Source of the DNA: Thermococcus sp. EP1 | GTDB taxonomy: Archaea > Methanobacteriota_B > Thermococci > Thermococcales > Thermococcaceae | Reading direction: 5' to 3' | Assembly: GCF_001317345.1 (NCBI RefSeq) | Contig: NZ_JXCG01000004.1 | Span: forward strand, 62,001-126,000 | Length of the DNA: 64,000 bases | Part shown: one piece after another, positions 25,858 to 36,085 of the stretch | Position numbering within the stretch: position 1 is the first letter of the stretch | Layout: every line of letters starts with the position of its first letter | Position numbers and translations under genes: made by a program | Notes under the pieces: model-generated | Databases searched by the model: none | The model's input: the letters and a program-made list of their open reading frames with translations, nothing else | Told to the model about the DNA's origin: nothing

Positions 25858-28719
25858 TCAACCCTCATATATCACATACTCTTTATCAGCTATAAACACA
25901 GGTTCTACTCTTATCCCTCTAACCTCTACTCTATCGCCATATTTTTCTTTGAGCTTTTCAATATATGGTTGGATGACAACTGGGAAGTTAGCTTCTCCTT
26001 TGAACTCCAGTACTTTGTCACTTGTAGTTAGTCCATCAGCAATTTTTTCATAGTGAATTATATCCATATGGGGCTCAAACGCTGCATTCGGGTCGTCTCT
26101 GCTCTCCCCTTTAGTTCTAACAAGATAAATTACTGTTGCCCTAAGATAAAGTCCAAGGTTTGAATAATCTTTCCTGAACCCTGCTTTTAATTCAAGTTCC
26201 CCACTCTGACCATCTCCAAAAACTCTTATTGGATTCGTTATTTTGCCGTCTACTTTAGGAGCTTCAGTAAGGACTCCAACTGGGCCTTTCTGTATAAGAA
26301 CTAACTGGTATCTTGTAGCATTTGGTAGTTTTAATTCAACTTCTAATGGGGTCTCATTAAGATGGTTAACGTTGACATTCTGGGCTATTACTTGTTCACT
26401 TACAAGCTTATCTCCATTGTATGCCCTTAGTTTTATTGTGGCGTCCTTTATGTCCCTTCCAAATGCTGAAATATAAAGTTTGGCCTTATACTCTCCTGGC
26501 GTAAGCTTTGAAATCGACTCCCAGCTACCATTCTTATAAATCTCAATTTTATAAATGCCAAATGGAGTAAATTTATATGTATTCAAGTCATTCGTACTTT
26601 TCACAAGCTGGAAGTTCGAACGTAGCTTTCCAACAAATCGTGCCTCTGTACTAATAGGAACTCCAAAAGCTAGTTTCATGAAATTACTTGTTGCCACTTT
26701 ATGGTAAACAGCAACAGCGTAATTCGGAAAGACATAGACAACGTATGGAAAGTTCCCTTTCCCGGGTATAACCTCCCCAGTTTGCAAATCTACTGTTTGC
26801 ACAGGTTCTCCTTGCTGATTACCAGCTATTATTATTCCTACTTTCTTCCCATCCTGTTCAACTATCTGGAACTGAATACCATAAGGACTATAATACGCCT
26901 TCTCCCCAATTTTCTGATTGAATGGAAGAATCATACCAGATTTATCTCTTTCAGTCCTTGTTATTGCTCCTCCCAAATAACTAATAGCATTGAACTTAGC
27001 CCAGTCTTGTATCCACACAATAAAATAATTAAGCTGCCAGCTTTCAAAGTCCACTTCACTCTGATTCCCATCATTTGCAAGGAAGCGGGCTATTATATAG
27101 TCCCTATCTCTAGCATGACCACCATCTGCACTTGCTCTTCTATTACCCAACAAAGAGCTTTCAATCCAGTATCCATAATCCCACCATGAGGTTGCAGTAT
27201 CGTATTCATGTGTATTTTCCCTAAGCCATTCAAGGGTTTCCTCCCAACTCGGAGTCACTGCATCTCTACTAACCTTTGCAGACTTATAGGTCGTGTTTGC
27301 CCCAACTATTGGTATGGGTATAAAAAGAAGTATTAACAATACAGCGTAGAGTGCTTTTGTAGAGGCCTTTTCCTGCATGGATTCCACGATCCTAAAAAGT
27401 TCGCCAACTAAGATACCGAAAGCAAGTAATACTGCACCTGAAGCGAGGAAAAGAAATCTTACAGCAGTCCACATTAGATAAACCGAAAGTCCATAGAATA
27501 CCAACATGAAAAGATTATCACTTTTCACATCACTTTCATTAAGCGTGTTTTTAAAGAATTTAAAGCCTACTATTGCGATCCCAACAAGAGAAAGTAAAAA
27601 GACTAATCCATCAGTACCCTTAACTGAGTAATACCTCCTTACGTCTTCCCACGTAGTTTTTGCCAGCTCTTGAACAGTCTCATATACTTGGGTTGATTGG
27701 TATGCACCGCTCATTAATGAGAAAAGCTTGGGACCAACATAAAGATAGGCTCCAGTAATACCCAATAGGGTAACAACAGCAACAACACCGAATCTATGGG
27801 TTCTGTCAGAGTAGTTAAGGTATTTCCCTCCATAGAGCATGAGCACTGTAAGCAATGTCAGTCCAAGGAAAACTTCAAATGCGAATTTTATATGTCCCCC
27901 AACTCTCACGATTCCGTTGAATGTTAATAAGTAACCTATGAGAAGAATTGCTAAATAAGCTGGATAGAAGTCTCTAACGAACGTCTTTACTTCATCAATT
28001 TTGCCAAAGATAAACGTTACTACTACATAGAGACTTGCGAATCCTAGAAGCACCATAAGACCAAATGGAGAACCATTCCAAACTGTAAGCATTAGCACAC
28101 CAGAGATTATAAAAAGACCTCCAAATAAGGATTTCTTTCTCAGATCACTGCTTTCAAAGTAGTAGAACATGAATAAAGCAGAGAAAATAAAGAACATTAA
28201 GAACGGCCCATCACCTCTAGCATTTCCTGAAAATGTCCTTGTCCAGTGAGCTACTGAAAACATCATGGCTAAGGCTGCCCAAATGCCAGCCCATTCCGAA
28301 TGGAGTTTTCTCCCAAGGAGGTAAATTCCAATTATACTGAAGAACCCAACAAGAGGGGGCCATGCTTTAAAAACCCCAATTGCATCAACTCCAAAGGCGG
28401 AGAACATTTTATATAGTATTGCTGGGAGTATGTATAAACCTAGTGGCTCTTTCACAACAGAACCAAATGGAGCATCAGATAATGGATAATACTTAGGAAT
28501 CCACTCTTGAATTGCGAGTTTATAAATCTCAAAGTGATAGAATGTGTCTGGATCTATAAAGTACTTAGTTTGACCTGTTGCAGCCCTAATTTTGTACCCA
28601 ATAATTCCAATAACAATCACTAGTATGGGAAACAAATACACTCTAACTTTTGAGAAATCAAAAGATGAGGAGGATTTTTCCCCTCCTTTAGATTTTTCCT
28701 TAACTTTCGTCTCCACCAT
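25858..28719 (-). CDS. aglB: Dolichyl-phosphooligosaccharide-protein glycotransferase (AglB)
   Basis: 953 residues, the long archaeal form. It moves the lipid-linked glycan onto Asn in N-x-S/T. A cytoplasmic Lys/Ser-rich head, 13 or so transmembrane helices (residues 30-480) with the first DxD-type loop FIDPDTFYHFEIYK near 55, and an extracellular C-terminal domain with the WWDYGYWIE signature near 512 and beta-rich segments to the end. GAGGTGATTTAAA precedes the ATG. It follows glmS by 11 bases; GlmS makes the precursor for UDP-GlcNAc, so the pair links glycan supply and transfer. Confidence 0.96.
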   Translation of the reverse strand: MVETKVKEKSKGGEKSSSSFDFSKVRVYLFPILVIVIGIIGYKIRAATGQTKYFIDPDTFYHFEIYKLAIQEWIPKYYPLSDAPFGSVVKEPLGLYILPAILYKMFSAFGVDAIGVFKAWPPLVGFFSIIGIYLLGRKLHSEWAGIWAALAMMFSVAHWTRTFSGNARGDGPFLMFFIFSALFMFYYFESSDLRKKSLFGGLFIISGVLMLTVWNGSPFGLMVLLGFASLYVVVTFIFGKIDEVKTFVRDFYPAYLAILLIGYLLTFNGIVRVGGHIKFAFEVFLGLTLLTVLMLYGGKYLNYSDRTHRFGVVAVVTLLGITGAYLYVGPKLFSLMSGAYQSTQVYETVQELAKTTWEDVRRYYSVKGTDGLVFLLSLVGIAIVGFKFFKNTLNESDVKSDNLFMLVFYGLSVYLMWTAVRFLFLASGAVLLAFGILVGELFRIVESMQEKASTKALYAVLLILLFIPIPIVGANTTYKSAKVSRDAVTPSWEETLEWLRENTHEYDTATSWWDYGYWIESSLLGNRRASADGGHARDRDYIIARFLANDGNQSEVDFESWQLNYFIVWIQDWAKFNAISYLGGAITRTERDKSGMILPFNQKIGEKAYYSPYGIQFQIVEQDGKKVGIIIAGNQQGEPVQTVDLQTGEVIPGKGNFPYVVYVFPNYAVAVYHKVATSNFMKLAFGVPISTEARFVGKLRSNFQLVKSTNDLNTYKFTPFGIYKIEIYKNGSWESISKLTPGEYKAKLYISAFGRDIKDATIKLRAYNGDKLVSEQVIAQNVNVNHLNETPLEVELKLPNATRYQLVLIQKGPVGVLTEAPKVDGKITNPIRVFGDGQSGELELKAGFRKDYSNLGLYLRATVIYLVRTKGESRDDPNAAFEPHMDIIHYEKIADGLTTSDKVLEFKGEANFPVVIQPYIEKLKEKYGDRVEVRGIRVEPVFIADKEYVIYEG

Positions 28720-28730
28720 TTTAAATCACC

Positions 28731-30536
28731 TCATTCAACGGTAACCGACTTTGCCAAATTCCTAGGTTTGTCCGGGTCATTACCTCTAAGTATCGCTAAA
28801 TGATAAGCTAGCAACTGCAGTGGTACTATATACACAATAGGACTTAAAAGTTCATCTATTTTTGGCATCTTTAGAAACACTTGACTTACTTTCTTAAGTT
28901 CCTCGCTATCCCCAAGACTTATAACAAACCCTTTTCTTGCGTTGACTTCCTGTATATTAGAGATCATCTTCTCGAACGTCTTTCCAGTGGGAGCAATTGC
29001 AACTACTGGAACTCCATCTTCAATTAGGGCCAATGGGCCATGCTTGAGTTCGCCCGCAGAAAGGCCTTCTGCATGAATATAACTAATCTCCTTAAGTTTT
29101 AAAGCACCCTCAAGGGCTGTTGCTACACTCGGACCCCGTCCAATATAGAAAAAGCCCCTTTTCATTACTAATTGCTTTGCCAAGCTCTTTATCTTATTCT
29201 CATAGCCTAAAACTACCTCAACATATTTTGGAAGTTCTTGAAGCTGTTTTTCAAGGCTCATGAGGTACTCTCTATCTACCGTATTCAATTTTTTAGCCAG
29301 TGCTATTGCAAGCATCATTAAAACCGTAAGCTGTGTTGTATAAGTCTTAGTAGCAGCGACACCTATTTCTGGCCCGGCATGTGTATATAGAACAAGATCA
29401 CTTAGCCGAGTTGCCATACTTCCAACAACGTTTACAATGCTCAAAACTTTTGCACCATTCTTCTTAGCAAGCCTTATCGCCGCTAACGTATCAGCAGTTT
29501 CCCCACTTTGAGTTATGGCTATCACAAGGGAGTTTTCATCCACTATATCTTCAAATTCATATCTAAATTCGCTTGCTTCCTCTACCAAGACTGTTTTATT
29601 CGCTAAACGCTGAAGCAGGTATTTAGCAGCAATTCCCGCATGGTACGACGTCCCCATTGCTACTACAAATATCTTCTCGTACTTTGCTATCTCTTCTGCC
29701 ACTTTATTTATTACTTCAAGATTTCCATGTATTGCATCTTTTACTGCTCTCGCTTGCTCATGGATCTCTTTAAGCATGAAATGAGCATAACCTTGCTTCT
29801 CTGCCATCTCAAGGGTCCAGTTAATCTCATGGATTTTTTTATCCTTTATATCTCCCGTCTCTAGGTCTTTCACCACAAAAGAATCCTTATCCACAATTGC
29901 ATACTCTCCATCATCTAAGAATACTACTTTATTTGTATAGGGGAGAAAAGCGGGGATATCGGATGCTGCAAACATTTCATTATTCCCTACTCCAAGAACG
30001 AGGGGGCTTTCATTTCTAACAAAATACAAATGGTCCCGATCCTCTGTATATATAATACCCAGTGCAAAAGATCCCTTGAGTCTCAAAAGGGCCTTTCTCA
30101 ATGCTATCTCAAAGGATTTTGATCTTGTTAACTCCTCTTCAATTAAATGGGCAATAATTTCAGTATCAGTATCACTCTTAAACTTATGACCCCTCCTTTC
30201 GAGCTCTTCCCTGAGTTCAATATAATTTTCAATTATCCCATTATGAACGACTGCTATCTTACCTGTGCAATCAGTGTGAGGATGAGCATTAACATCATTA
30301 GGGATACCATGAGTGGCCCATCTTGTATGACCAATCCCTCTCTTCCCTGGAAGTTGAGCAAGGCCTAATCTCTCCTTAAGTTCGTTTATTTTACCCGCTC
30401 CTTTTTTTATGAAGAGTTTTCCATCTTCCGTTACTACACCAACTGAATCATATCCTCTATATTCAAGTCGTTTAAGACCATCAACAAGAATTTCAGCAGC
30501 TTCTTTCTCTCCAATGTATCCTATTATTCCACACAT
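28731..30536 (-). CDS. glmS: Glutamine:fructose-6-phosphate aminotransferase
   Basis: 601 residues. Makes glucosamine-6-phosphate from fructose-6-phosphate and glutamine. The N-terminal glutaminase starts with the catalytic Cys2 (MCGIIGYIG), and includes RGYDSVG and GHTRWATHG; two SIS isomerase domains follow ([15 protein letters not shown] near 293; [18 protein letters not shown] near 468) and the family ending NLAKSVTVE. Lies upstream of aglB in one transcription unit. The promoter is covered by a palindrome (30588-30608). Confidence 0.97.
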   Translation of the reverse strand: MCGIIGYIGEKEAAEILVDGLKRLEYRGYDSVGVVTEDGKLFIKKGAGKINELKERLGLAQLPGKRGIGHTRWATHGIPNDVNAHPHTDCTGKIAVVHNGIIENYIELREELERRGHKFKSDTDTEIIAHLIEEELTRSKSFEIALRKALLRLKGSFALGIIYTEDRDHLYFVRNESPLVLGVGNNEMFAASDIPAFLPYTNKVVFLDDGEYAIVDKDSFVVKDLETGDIKDKKIHEINWTLEMAEKQGYAHFMLKEIHEQARAVKDAIHGNLEVINKVAEEIAKYEKIFVVAMGTSYHAGIAAKYLLQRLANKTVLVEEASEFRYEFEDIVDENSLVIAITQSGETADTLAAIRLAKKNGAKVLSIVNVVGSMATRLSDLVLYTHAGPEIGVAATKTYTTQLTVLMMLAIALAKKLNTVDREYLMSLEKQLQELPKYVEVVLGYENKIKSLAKQLVMKRGFFYIGRGPSVATALEGALKLKEISYIHAEGLSAGELKHGPLALIEDGVPVVAIAPTGKTFEKMISNIQEVNARKGFVISLGDSEELKKVSQVFLKMPKIDELLSPIVYIVPLQLLAYHLAILRGNDPDKPRNLAKSVTVE

Positions 30537-30789
30537 TTCACTGCCCCCTCATTTGCACTGTAAATCGTAATATTCTAGAATAGATTAAAAGGTTTCCCTA
30601 AAACCTTTGCTGCATCCAATCTAAGTTCAAGCTAAACATTTGCTTTTCGGTTAGAATAGTTCAAAACAATTTCTATCCCTTTTAAGTCTCTGAAAATTGG
30701 AGATTATGCCAACATGTCCTTCAAGAATAATTGGAACACTTCCAAAAAATCTATATATTTGTTTGAATGGTATTAGTTTGGGTGGGTAA
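30537..30789. promoter_or_regulatory. Intergenic region with a palindrome over the glmS promoter
   Basis: 253 bases without a gene. AAAGGTTT (30588-30595) and AAACCTTT (30601-30608) form a perfect 8-base inverted repeat with a five-base gap; read on the minus strand it runs directly into CCTTTTAATCTA, the most likely glmS BRE/TATA. On the plus strand CTATATATTT at 30751-30760, with GGTGGG at 30782-30787 (ATG 30790), serves the small gene. The middle part shows nothing else. Confidence 0.55.
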
Positions 30790-31008
30790 ATGAATAGAAC
30801 CCTTGATGAATTCATTAAAGGAGATATTAAAATCAGCAAAGAAAATTCATTAAACAATAAAACTCGAAAAAAGAGGCTCAAATCCACAAAACTAGATCAA
30901 TTCCTACCTAATGAACATATAGACTACTTCAAGGCTCTTAGAATAGGTTCAAAGAGAATACAAAGAATGAAGATAATCGAGGTTTCGGCCAAAAAAGAGG
31001 AAAGCTAA
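30790..31008 (+). CDS. Candidate TIP-like (Thermococcales inhibitor of PCNA) small protein
   Basis: 72 residues, basic and probably largely unstructured. It has two PCNA-binding-like motifs: RTLDEFI at residues 3-9 and TKLDQFL at 33-39, both of the archaeal x-x-x-L-D-x-F-[IL] form without the leading Gln. It lies divergently next to glmS-aglB. I recall that TIP of T. kodakarensis (TK0808, about 64 residues), a small protein that disturbs the PCNA ring, sits beside glmS, so synteny and size agree; I cannot align the sequences here. Strong start: GGTGGGTAA before the ATG. Its stop overlaps the next gene's stop by four bases, convergent. Confidence 0.55.
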   Translation: MNRTLDEFIKGDIKISKENSLNNKTRKKRLKSTKLDQFLPNEHIDYFKALRIGSKRIQRMKIIEVSAKKEES

Positions 31009-32141
31009 TCAATAGATTCAGCGATTATTGCCTTATCATTGAATTTGAATAGATATGCTCTTTTATCCCCTCTTAATCCTTGTTCTATTCTTCTTCTAAC
31101 TTTCCAGTATTCAGTGTCGGGTATGGAGATTTTAAGGGTAGCTCTCCCATATCCCTCTCTTTTTAGAAACTCATTAATTTTTACTGGATGGAACTCCAGA
31201 ACACTTTGAACCACGTAGTGTCTTTTGAAGTAATCACTCTTTATTTCTTCGTCACTTGTAGCTAATACTCGCCTTTTTTCCCTCATGAGCATCCAGAGGT
31301 TACCATCAACTATGTGAAAAAGCTCATTTATTAACCCTGCATAATTAATGCTCTGAGGAATTTCATATAAATACTCTCTAACTTCCTCACTCCATTTTAC
31401 AATGTCTTCTAGATTTGGATCGCTCTCTAGCCTAATGCCTTGGGGCAATATAACTGCCGAACGTTCTGCTTTTGCTAGGGGCTCAAAGTAGAAGGTTAGT
31501 CTATTAAGTGCACCATAGAGATCTATGTATTCAAATTCACCGTTCCATGGAATCTTCTCCCTCCTTATCTGGGGAGGAAGGTCAAAGATGAAAGCATCTG
31601 TTTTATGTTTATACGCTTCATAAACCTCAAGAGGACTAGGTAAAAGGTCTTCAAGCCTCCTCTCAGGCATTTTCGGTGGCCTGGCAGGATCAGAGAAGAT
31701 AATATCTGCCTCTACCTGGTTAACAATTTCTTCCTTCAAGCTATCACCATGGATGAAAGTGATTTTATCTCTAACATCGTATTTCTCAGCATTTTTCATT
31801 GCATAGAAAAGCTTCTTCTTATCTATATCAATGGCATATGCCTTATCAGCATATTTTGCGAAGAAGATGAGCTGAATTCCCACTCCACAGCTTACATCTG
31901 CTATGCTCTCTGGTTTTACCCTTTTAGCCCTGTATTCTGCAACGATCTCGTGGGTAGCGTATCTAAGTCCATCTAAGTCCATCCACAGATCTGTTCTTGA
32001 GAATTTGTTTTTTGCTTTTATTCTAGCCCTTGCTATTTCAATTATCTCATCGGCACTCTCCTTCGGGAGTCTCGCCCTTATTTTTTTCTCATCAAGCCCC
32101 TGTTTTATCATCTCAACAACTTCTTTGATATATTCCTCCAT
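31005..32141 (-). CDS. Class I SAM-dependent methyltransferase with THUMP-like C-terminal domain
   Basis: 378 residues. A helical N-terminal region (1-75), a Rossmann methyltransferase core with [18 protein letters not shown] near 85, DID acidic tip ([11 protein letters not shown]) and [16 protein letters not shown] near 147 (a DP-x-R motif like those of RNA methyltransferases), and a C-terminal domain near 290-378 of the type called THUMP-like in Pfam. It may modify tRNA or rRNA; no target is evident. Confidence 0.8.
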   Translation of the reverse strand: MEEYIKEVVEMIKQGLDEKKIRARLPKESADEIIEIARARIKAKNKFSRTDLWMDLDGLRYATHEIVAEYRAKRVKPESIADVSCGVGIQLIFFAKYADKAYAIDIDKKKLFYAMKNAEKYDVRDKITFIHGDSLKEEIVNQVEADIIFSDPARPPKMPERRLEDLLPSPLEVYEAYKHKTDAFIFDLPPQIRREKIPWNGEFEYIDLYGALNRLTFYFEPLAKAERSAVILPQGIRLESDPNLEDIVKWSEEVREYLYEIPQSINYAGLINELFHIVDGNLWMLMREKRRVLATSDEEIKSDYFKRHYVVQSVLEFHPVKINEFLKREGYGRATLKISIPDTEYWKVRRRIEQGLRGDKRAYLFKFNDKAIIAESID

Positions 32142-32225
32142 GCTACCTCACTATTCTTCCTATTTTCGGAATTTTTAAAGATTTGTGCGAAAGGGTTTAA
32201 AGAGAGTTGGATTAAATCTAGTGGG

Positions 32226-33782
32226 ATGGGGATGAGGGAACTTAAGAAGAGACTCTACTTTGCATTGGTTGCTTTGATAATACTTGGAACCTTTTGGTAT
32301 TCATATGAAAAAGCCTCAAGCTCAGAACTTTATGATTATATTGGAGACGAGGTGTGGTATATCCCAGCTGCTAGAAATGTTCTCCACAAACTTGGCTTTG
32401 AACTTCATTATCTAAATGAGACAACGAATTCAGAAGGTGTAAATATCATCTCTAAGGGTACAATAATCAAAGGATACGTGAAGGTGAGTGCATTTGGATT
32501 TGAATTCACAAGGCCATATACGAGAAACGTTGCTTTCCAAACCCCTCCTCTTCTCTCTAAAATAGGGGTAAAACTTGAATTTACACCATTAAACAAAACT
32601 CAGACATCTAATTTCGATGAAATTAAATTTAAAATAGAAGTGATAGCCAAGAGATACAACTATACGTACTATAAACCATATGCCAACTTCCCTGGAGTTT
32701 ACTATGAGATTCCCCAAGAAAACATTGATGAATTTATAGAAGAAGTCAAAAAGATAGAAGAAATTGAAATTGTAAAAGGCTTTCGATATCCTGATAAAGA
32801 GAACATCCAGAACTATCTTAACACCGAACATCCGTTTCTTGGAAAAGACATTATAATGCTAGGAATGCTCATAGAGGACAAACCTATTTTTTGGCGTCTC
32901 CCTGGACTGATAGAACATGCCATCATAAATCTTATCGTCTTTTTAGTAACATATAAAATCGTGAAAAGTTATTTGGCAGCTTTCATAGCCTTAGTATTTT
33001 CTGCATTTGATCCTTTGCTATATGCAACTTCTCTTGCTGCCATGCTCGATATTCACGTAGCGTTTTTCACCGCTGTTTTTATGTATTTCTTAATTCTCGA
33101 TAGGTACAGTTTAAGTGGGAGCTCAATCGGGCTTGCAGCTTCCACAAAACTCAATGGAGTATTTTCTTATCCAGTACTAGTTATAAAAACACTCAAAGAG
33201 AAAACGGAGCTTAAAAAATGCCTAGTTTCTCTAATATTCTTACCTGCAATTGCTTTCCTCCTCCCACAACTGCCAATAATTATGGCGATAGGGTTCTTCC
33301 CATGGCTTTCAGAATTTATCGGAAGCTTTGGATGGCACTTAAGTTACAAGGGTGATCATCCTGCAAATTCACCCTTCTGGGAATGGTTCATAAGCCTCAA
33401 ACCTTTTGCCTTTCATTACAACCCCGACATATTTGCAGCGACCGATCCCATTTTAATGCTCTCAATGATCGTATTTATCTTTGCGATTCCATATGCTGCT
33501 ATAAAAAGAAGAAAACTCCTAATTCCTTTCGGAATCTTCTGGAGCACTATAGCCTTCTATGCACTCCAATGGATCCTTGGAGGTAAGACGCAGTTTAGTT
33601 TCTATGCAACTCCCTTAGTCCCTCCTGGAGCTGTAACGTTGGGAGTAATGGCCTATGAGATAATAAAATGGGAGTATTTCAAGAATTCTATCCAAATGTA
33701 CTGGAGATGGACAAAAGGCATTCTCTTGTGGATATGGGAAAAAATTCAGAAGTTTAAGACCTTTTTAAGAAATCTAAAATAG
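32226..33782 (+). CDS. GT-C type membrane glycosyltransferase
   Basis: 518 residues (ATG 32226; ATG 32232 is equally placed). First helix at residues 10-28, then the acidic motif YIGDEVWYIPAARN near 38-51, an unusually large extracytoplasmic insert (about 60-205), HPFLGKDII, then seven or eight transmembrane helices (235-480) with DIHVAFFTAVF. The layout is that of PMT/GT39 polyprenyl-phosphate sugar transferases, here with a lumenal insert between the first helix and the rest. It may add sugar to lipid-linked glycans or proteins outside the cell, in line with aglB nearby. Overlaps rnhB by 29 bases, convergent. Confidence 0.75.
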   Translation: MGMRELKKRLYFALVALIILGTFWYSYEKASSSELYDYIGDEVWYIPAARNVLHKLGFELHYLNETTNSEGVNIISKGTIIKGYVKVSAFGFEFTRPYTRNVAFQTPPLLSKIGVKLEFTPLNKTQTSNFDEIKFKIEVIAKRYNYTYYKPYANFPGVYYEIPQENIDEFIEEVKKIEEIEIVKGFRYPDKENIQNYLNTEHPFLGKDIIMLGMLIEDKPIFWRLPGLIEHAIINLIVFLVTYKIVKSYLAAFIALVFSAFDPLLYATSLAAMLDIHVAFFTAVFMYFLILDRYSLSGSSIGLAASTKLNGVFSYPVLVIKTLKEKTELKKCLVSLIFLPAIAFLLPQLPIIMAIGFFPWLSEFIGSFGWHLSYKGDHPANSPFWEWFISLKPFAFHYNPDIFAATDPILMLSMIVFIFAIPYAAIKRRKLLIPFGIFWSTIAFYALQWILGGKTQFSFYATPLVPPGAVTLGVMAYEIIKWEYFKNSIQMYWRWTKGILLWIWEKIQKFKTFLRNLK

Positions 33783-34428
33783 TAGATTGCGCTTCTTTAT
33801 TTTTTAGTTTTTCTTCGATTTTTTCCAAGGTTTTCCAGCTTTTCCTTACTATGGGCGGAAAAACACCATGCTTCTTATAGTATTCCTCTAGAAATCGTCT
33901 TGTAATTGGGTCACTGGGATAACCGGATCCTATTTCTCCATAAGCTTCCTTGAGTTTTTCTATTGCTCTATCTCTCGTAACTTTCGCAAGAATTGAAGCT
34001 GCTGCTACTGGAATATACTTAGAATCTGCCTTATGCTCCGCTACTATCTTGGGAGAAAATGATAGTCTCTTCCCAATTACCTCTCCAAAACGTTCTTCCT
34101 TCACATCAGCAGCATCTATATAGAGGACATCAGGTTTGAGATTAAGTGAATTTAAGACCTTAATAAAGTTTTCAACTTCAAATTCGTTCATAGTACCTTC
34201 TCTATTATCTATCTCCTCAGGAGAAATCTCTAAAATAAAATAATCATCAACAAGTCTGATTATTTCCTTAAAAAGTTCTTCTCTCTTCTTAGGACTCAAT
34301 TTTTTCGAATCTTTAACTCCTAAAGTTTCAAGGTTAGAGAGTTTTGACTCATCTACAACTACAGCCGCTATTACAAGTGGTCCTACAACAGGGCCCCTTC
34401 CAGCTTCATCTATGCCTCCAAGTTTCAT
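33754..34428 (-). CDS. rnhB: Ribonuclease HII
   Basis: 224 residues. Removes RNA from RNA/DNA hybrids and single ribonucleotides. Active-site GIDEAGRGPVVGPLVIAA at 5-22 (Asp/Glu), YIDAADVK near 104 and the last Asp in KVTRDRAIEKL. The C-terminus ends with QSTILDFL (residues 214-221), a textbook PCNA-interacting peptide (Q-x-x-I-x-x-F-L). Follows the ABC permease gene by five bases on the same strand. Confidence 0.96.
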   Translation of the reverse strand: MKLGGIDEAGRGPVVGPLVIAAVVVDESKLSNLETLGVKDSKKLSPKKREELFKEIIRLVDDYFILEISPEEIDNREGTMNEFEVENFIKVLNSLNLKPDVLYIDAADVKEERFGEVIGKRLSFSPKIVAEHKADSKYIPVAAASILAKVTRDRAIEKLKEAYGEIGSGYPSDPITRRFLEEYYKKHGVFPPIVRKSWKTLEKIEEKLKNKEAQSTILDFLKRS

Positions 34429-34433
34429 TTTTT

Positions 34434-35255
34434 CTACCTCCTTAAAACTAAAGTTCCATAAACCAAACCAAGTATTATAGTGGCTATTCCACTCGGTGGA
34501 ATATCAGTAAAATATGCCAATATTATAGAAAGTACCTGAACTGAGAGAGTTAAGCCCAAGCTAATCCCTAAGATCTTTCTAAGATCATTACTCAACATTA
34601 ATGCTATTGCACCAGGTAAAACTGCAATAACTTGAAGGGTTATCAATCCCACAGTTCTAACTATCAATGCTCCCGTAGCTCCTACCACCACATAGAGAAG
34701 GGTAAGATAAAACTTTGCATTGCCAGAGTAACTCTCAAGCCCTTCAGCATCAAAACTCACATACAAAAAGTCCCTATAAAAGGCAAGCATGACAAAAAAT
34801 ATTACCACCCCACCTAGGATCAAAAAGAGTAGATCATTGAGTGTAATTAGGAAAAGTTCACCTGTAAGATAAGAAACTATACTTTGAGAGAATGCAAAGT
34901 AGGGTTTGAGTGCCATTACCTTATACAAAATTCCGAAACCTAAAACCGTAAAACCTGCTATAAAGCTAGCTATTATTCCTATTGCTGTATCACTCCCAAA
35001 CCCCCTATCTTCAAGAAATGCCACCAAGATTACTACAAAAATTGTAACTATTAATGCCATCCAAAGGATTAGAGAAAGGTTTTCAAAAAGTAATCCGAGT
35101 ATCATACCCAGAACCGCACCAAGGAGTAGAGAATGAAAGATAGCATGAGTTAAAAACGCCAGACCTTTCATATTTATTAAGGGACTAAGCATACCTAACA
35201 GTACACTAACCATTATACCCCCCAAAAGAGCTCTAAGTAGATACTCGGGGATCAC
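34434..35255 (-). CDS. Metal ABC transporter permease (ABC-3/ZnuB family)
   Basis: 273 residues with about eight transmembrane helices. Family signs are GLAFLTHAIFHSLLLGAVLG near 30 and IVRTVGLITLQVIAVLPGAIALML near 198, the cytoplasmic coupling segment. Imports Zn2+ or Mn2+ with the ATPase encoded just upstream, whose stop it overlaps by four bases. No substrate-binding protein gene is adjacent. Confidence 0.88.
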   Translation of the reverse strand: MIPEYLLRALLGGIMVSVLLGMLSPLINMKGLAFLTHAIFHSLLLGAVLGMILGLLFENLSLILWMALIVTIFVVILVAFLEDRGFGSDTAIGIIASFIAGFTVLGFGILYKVMALKPYFAFSQSIVSYLTGELFLITLNDLLFLILGGVVIFFVMLAFYRDFLYVSFDAEGLESYSGNAKFYLTLLYVVVGATGALIVRTVGLITLQVIAVLPGAIALMLSNDLRKILGISLGLTLSVQVLSIILAYFTDIPPSGIATIILGLVYGTLVLRR

Positions 35256-36034
35256 TTTTCCTCCCTCCTATGCAAGTGTACATCACCTATAAAACAGTAC
35301 ATTCTCTCGCCAACTTTAACAGCTTTAGAAAGAGGACCGTATACCTTTGTTATTATCTCGTCTTTAAGTACATCTTCGGGAATCCCAAAGGCTATGAGAC
35401 GTCTGTTAATGAGCATTATTTTATCACCAATCTCCGTTAGAGGGTTTGGATCATGAGTGGTTATGATTACTGTAATACCTGTCTCATGTTTTATTTTTGC
35501 TATAACAGAAACAACCTCAACCCTCGCGCTAGGATCAAGAGCTGATAGAGGCTCATCTAGCAAGAGTAATTTAGGCTTTGATACAAGTGCTCTTGCAAGT
35601 AAAACTCTCTGTTTTTGTCCTCCACTAAGTTCTGCAAACCGTTTGTCCTTTACTCTCTTAAGACCCACAAATTCTAGTGCCTTTTCCGATTCTTTTAATA
35701 TTTCTTTAGGGATGCTAAAATGAACCAGACCTTTCTTATAGAGTGCACCCATAGCAACTACTTCGATAGCCTTTAGGGGCACACGTTCATTTAAAGAATG
35801 ACTTTGAGGAACATAAGAGATAATATCTCTAGCTTTAACCGGAGTTTTTCCAAATACTAAGAGTTTTCCTCTGTACTCTTCATGGAGCCCAGCAATGGTC
35901 CTTAAAAGCGTGGTTTTTCCAGCACCATTCGGGCCCAGCAGAAGAAGAGTCTCTCCAGTATTTAGCTCAAATGTCACATCCTCAATTGCTCTATAACTAT
36001 CATAATAAATGTTCAGATTTTCAGCTATTATCAA
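35252..36034 (-). CDS. Metal ABC transporter ATPase (ZnuC-like)
   Basis: 260 residues. Walker A LGPNGAGKTTLLR near 33-45, signature LSGGQKQRVLLARAL near 136, Walker B LLLLDEPLSALDP near 157, His switch TTHDPNP near 191. Energises the permease encoded downstream. The ending YCFIGDVHLHRREEK, with clustered His, may be a metal-sensing tail but is common in these proteins. GAGGGTGG precedes the ATG. Confidence 0.92.
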   Translation of the reverse strand: MIIAENLNIYYDSYRAIEDVTFELNTGETLLLLGPNGAGKTTLLRTIAGLHEEYRGKLLVFGKTPVKARDIISYVPQSHSLNERVPLKAIEVVAMGALYKKGLVHFSIPKEILKESEKALEFVGLKRVKDKRFAELSGGQKQRVLLARALVSKPKLLLLDEPLSALDPSARVEVVSVIAKIKHETGITVIITTHDPNPLTEIGDKIMLINRRLIAFGIPEDVLKDEIITKVYGPLSKAVKVGERMYCFIGDVHLHRREEK

Positions 36035-36085
36035 TTTTCCACCCTCAATTAGGTTTACCTAAAAAATTTAAAAAGTTTATGGAGA

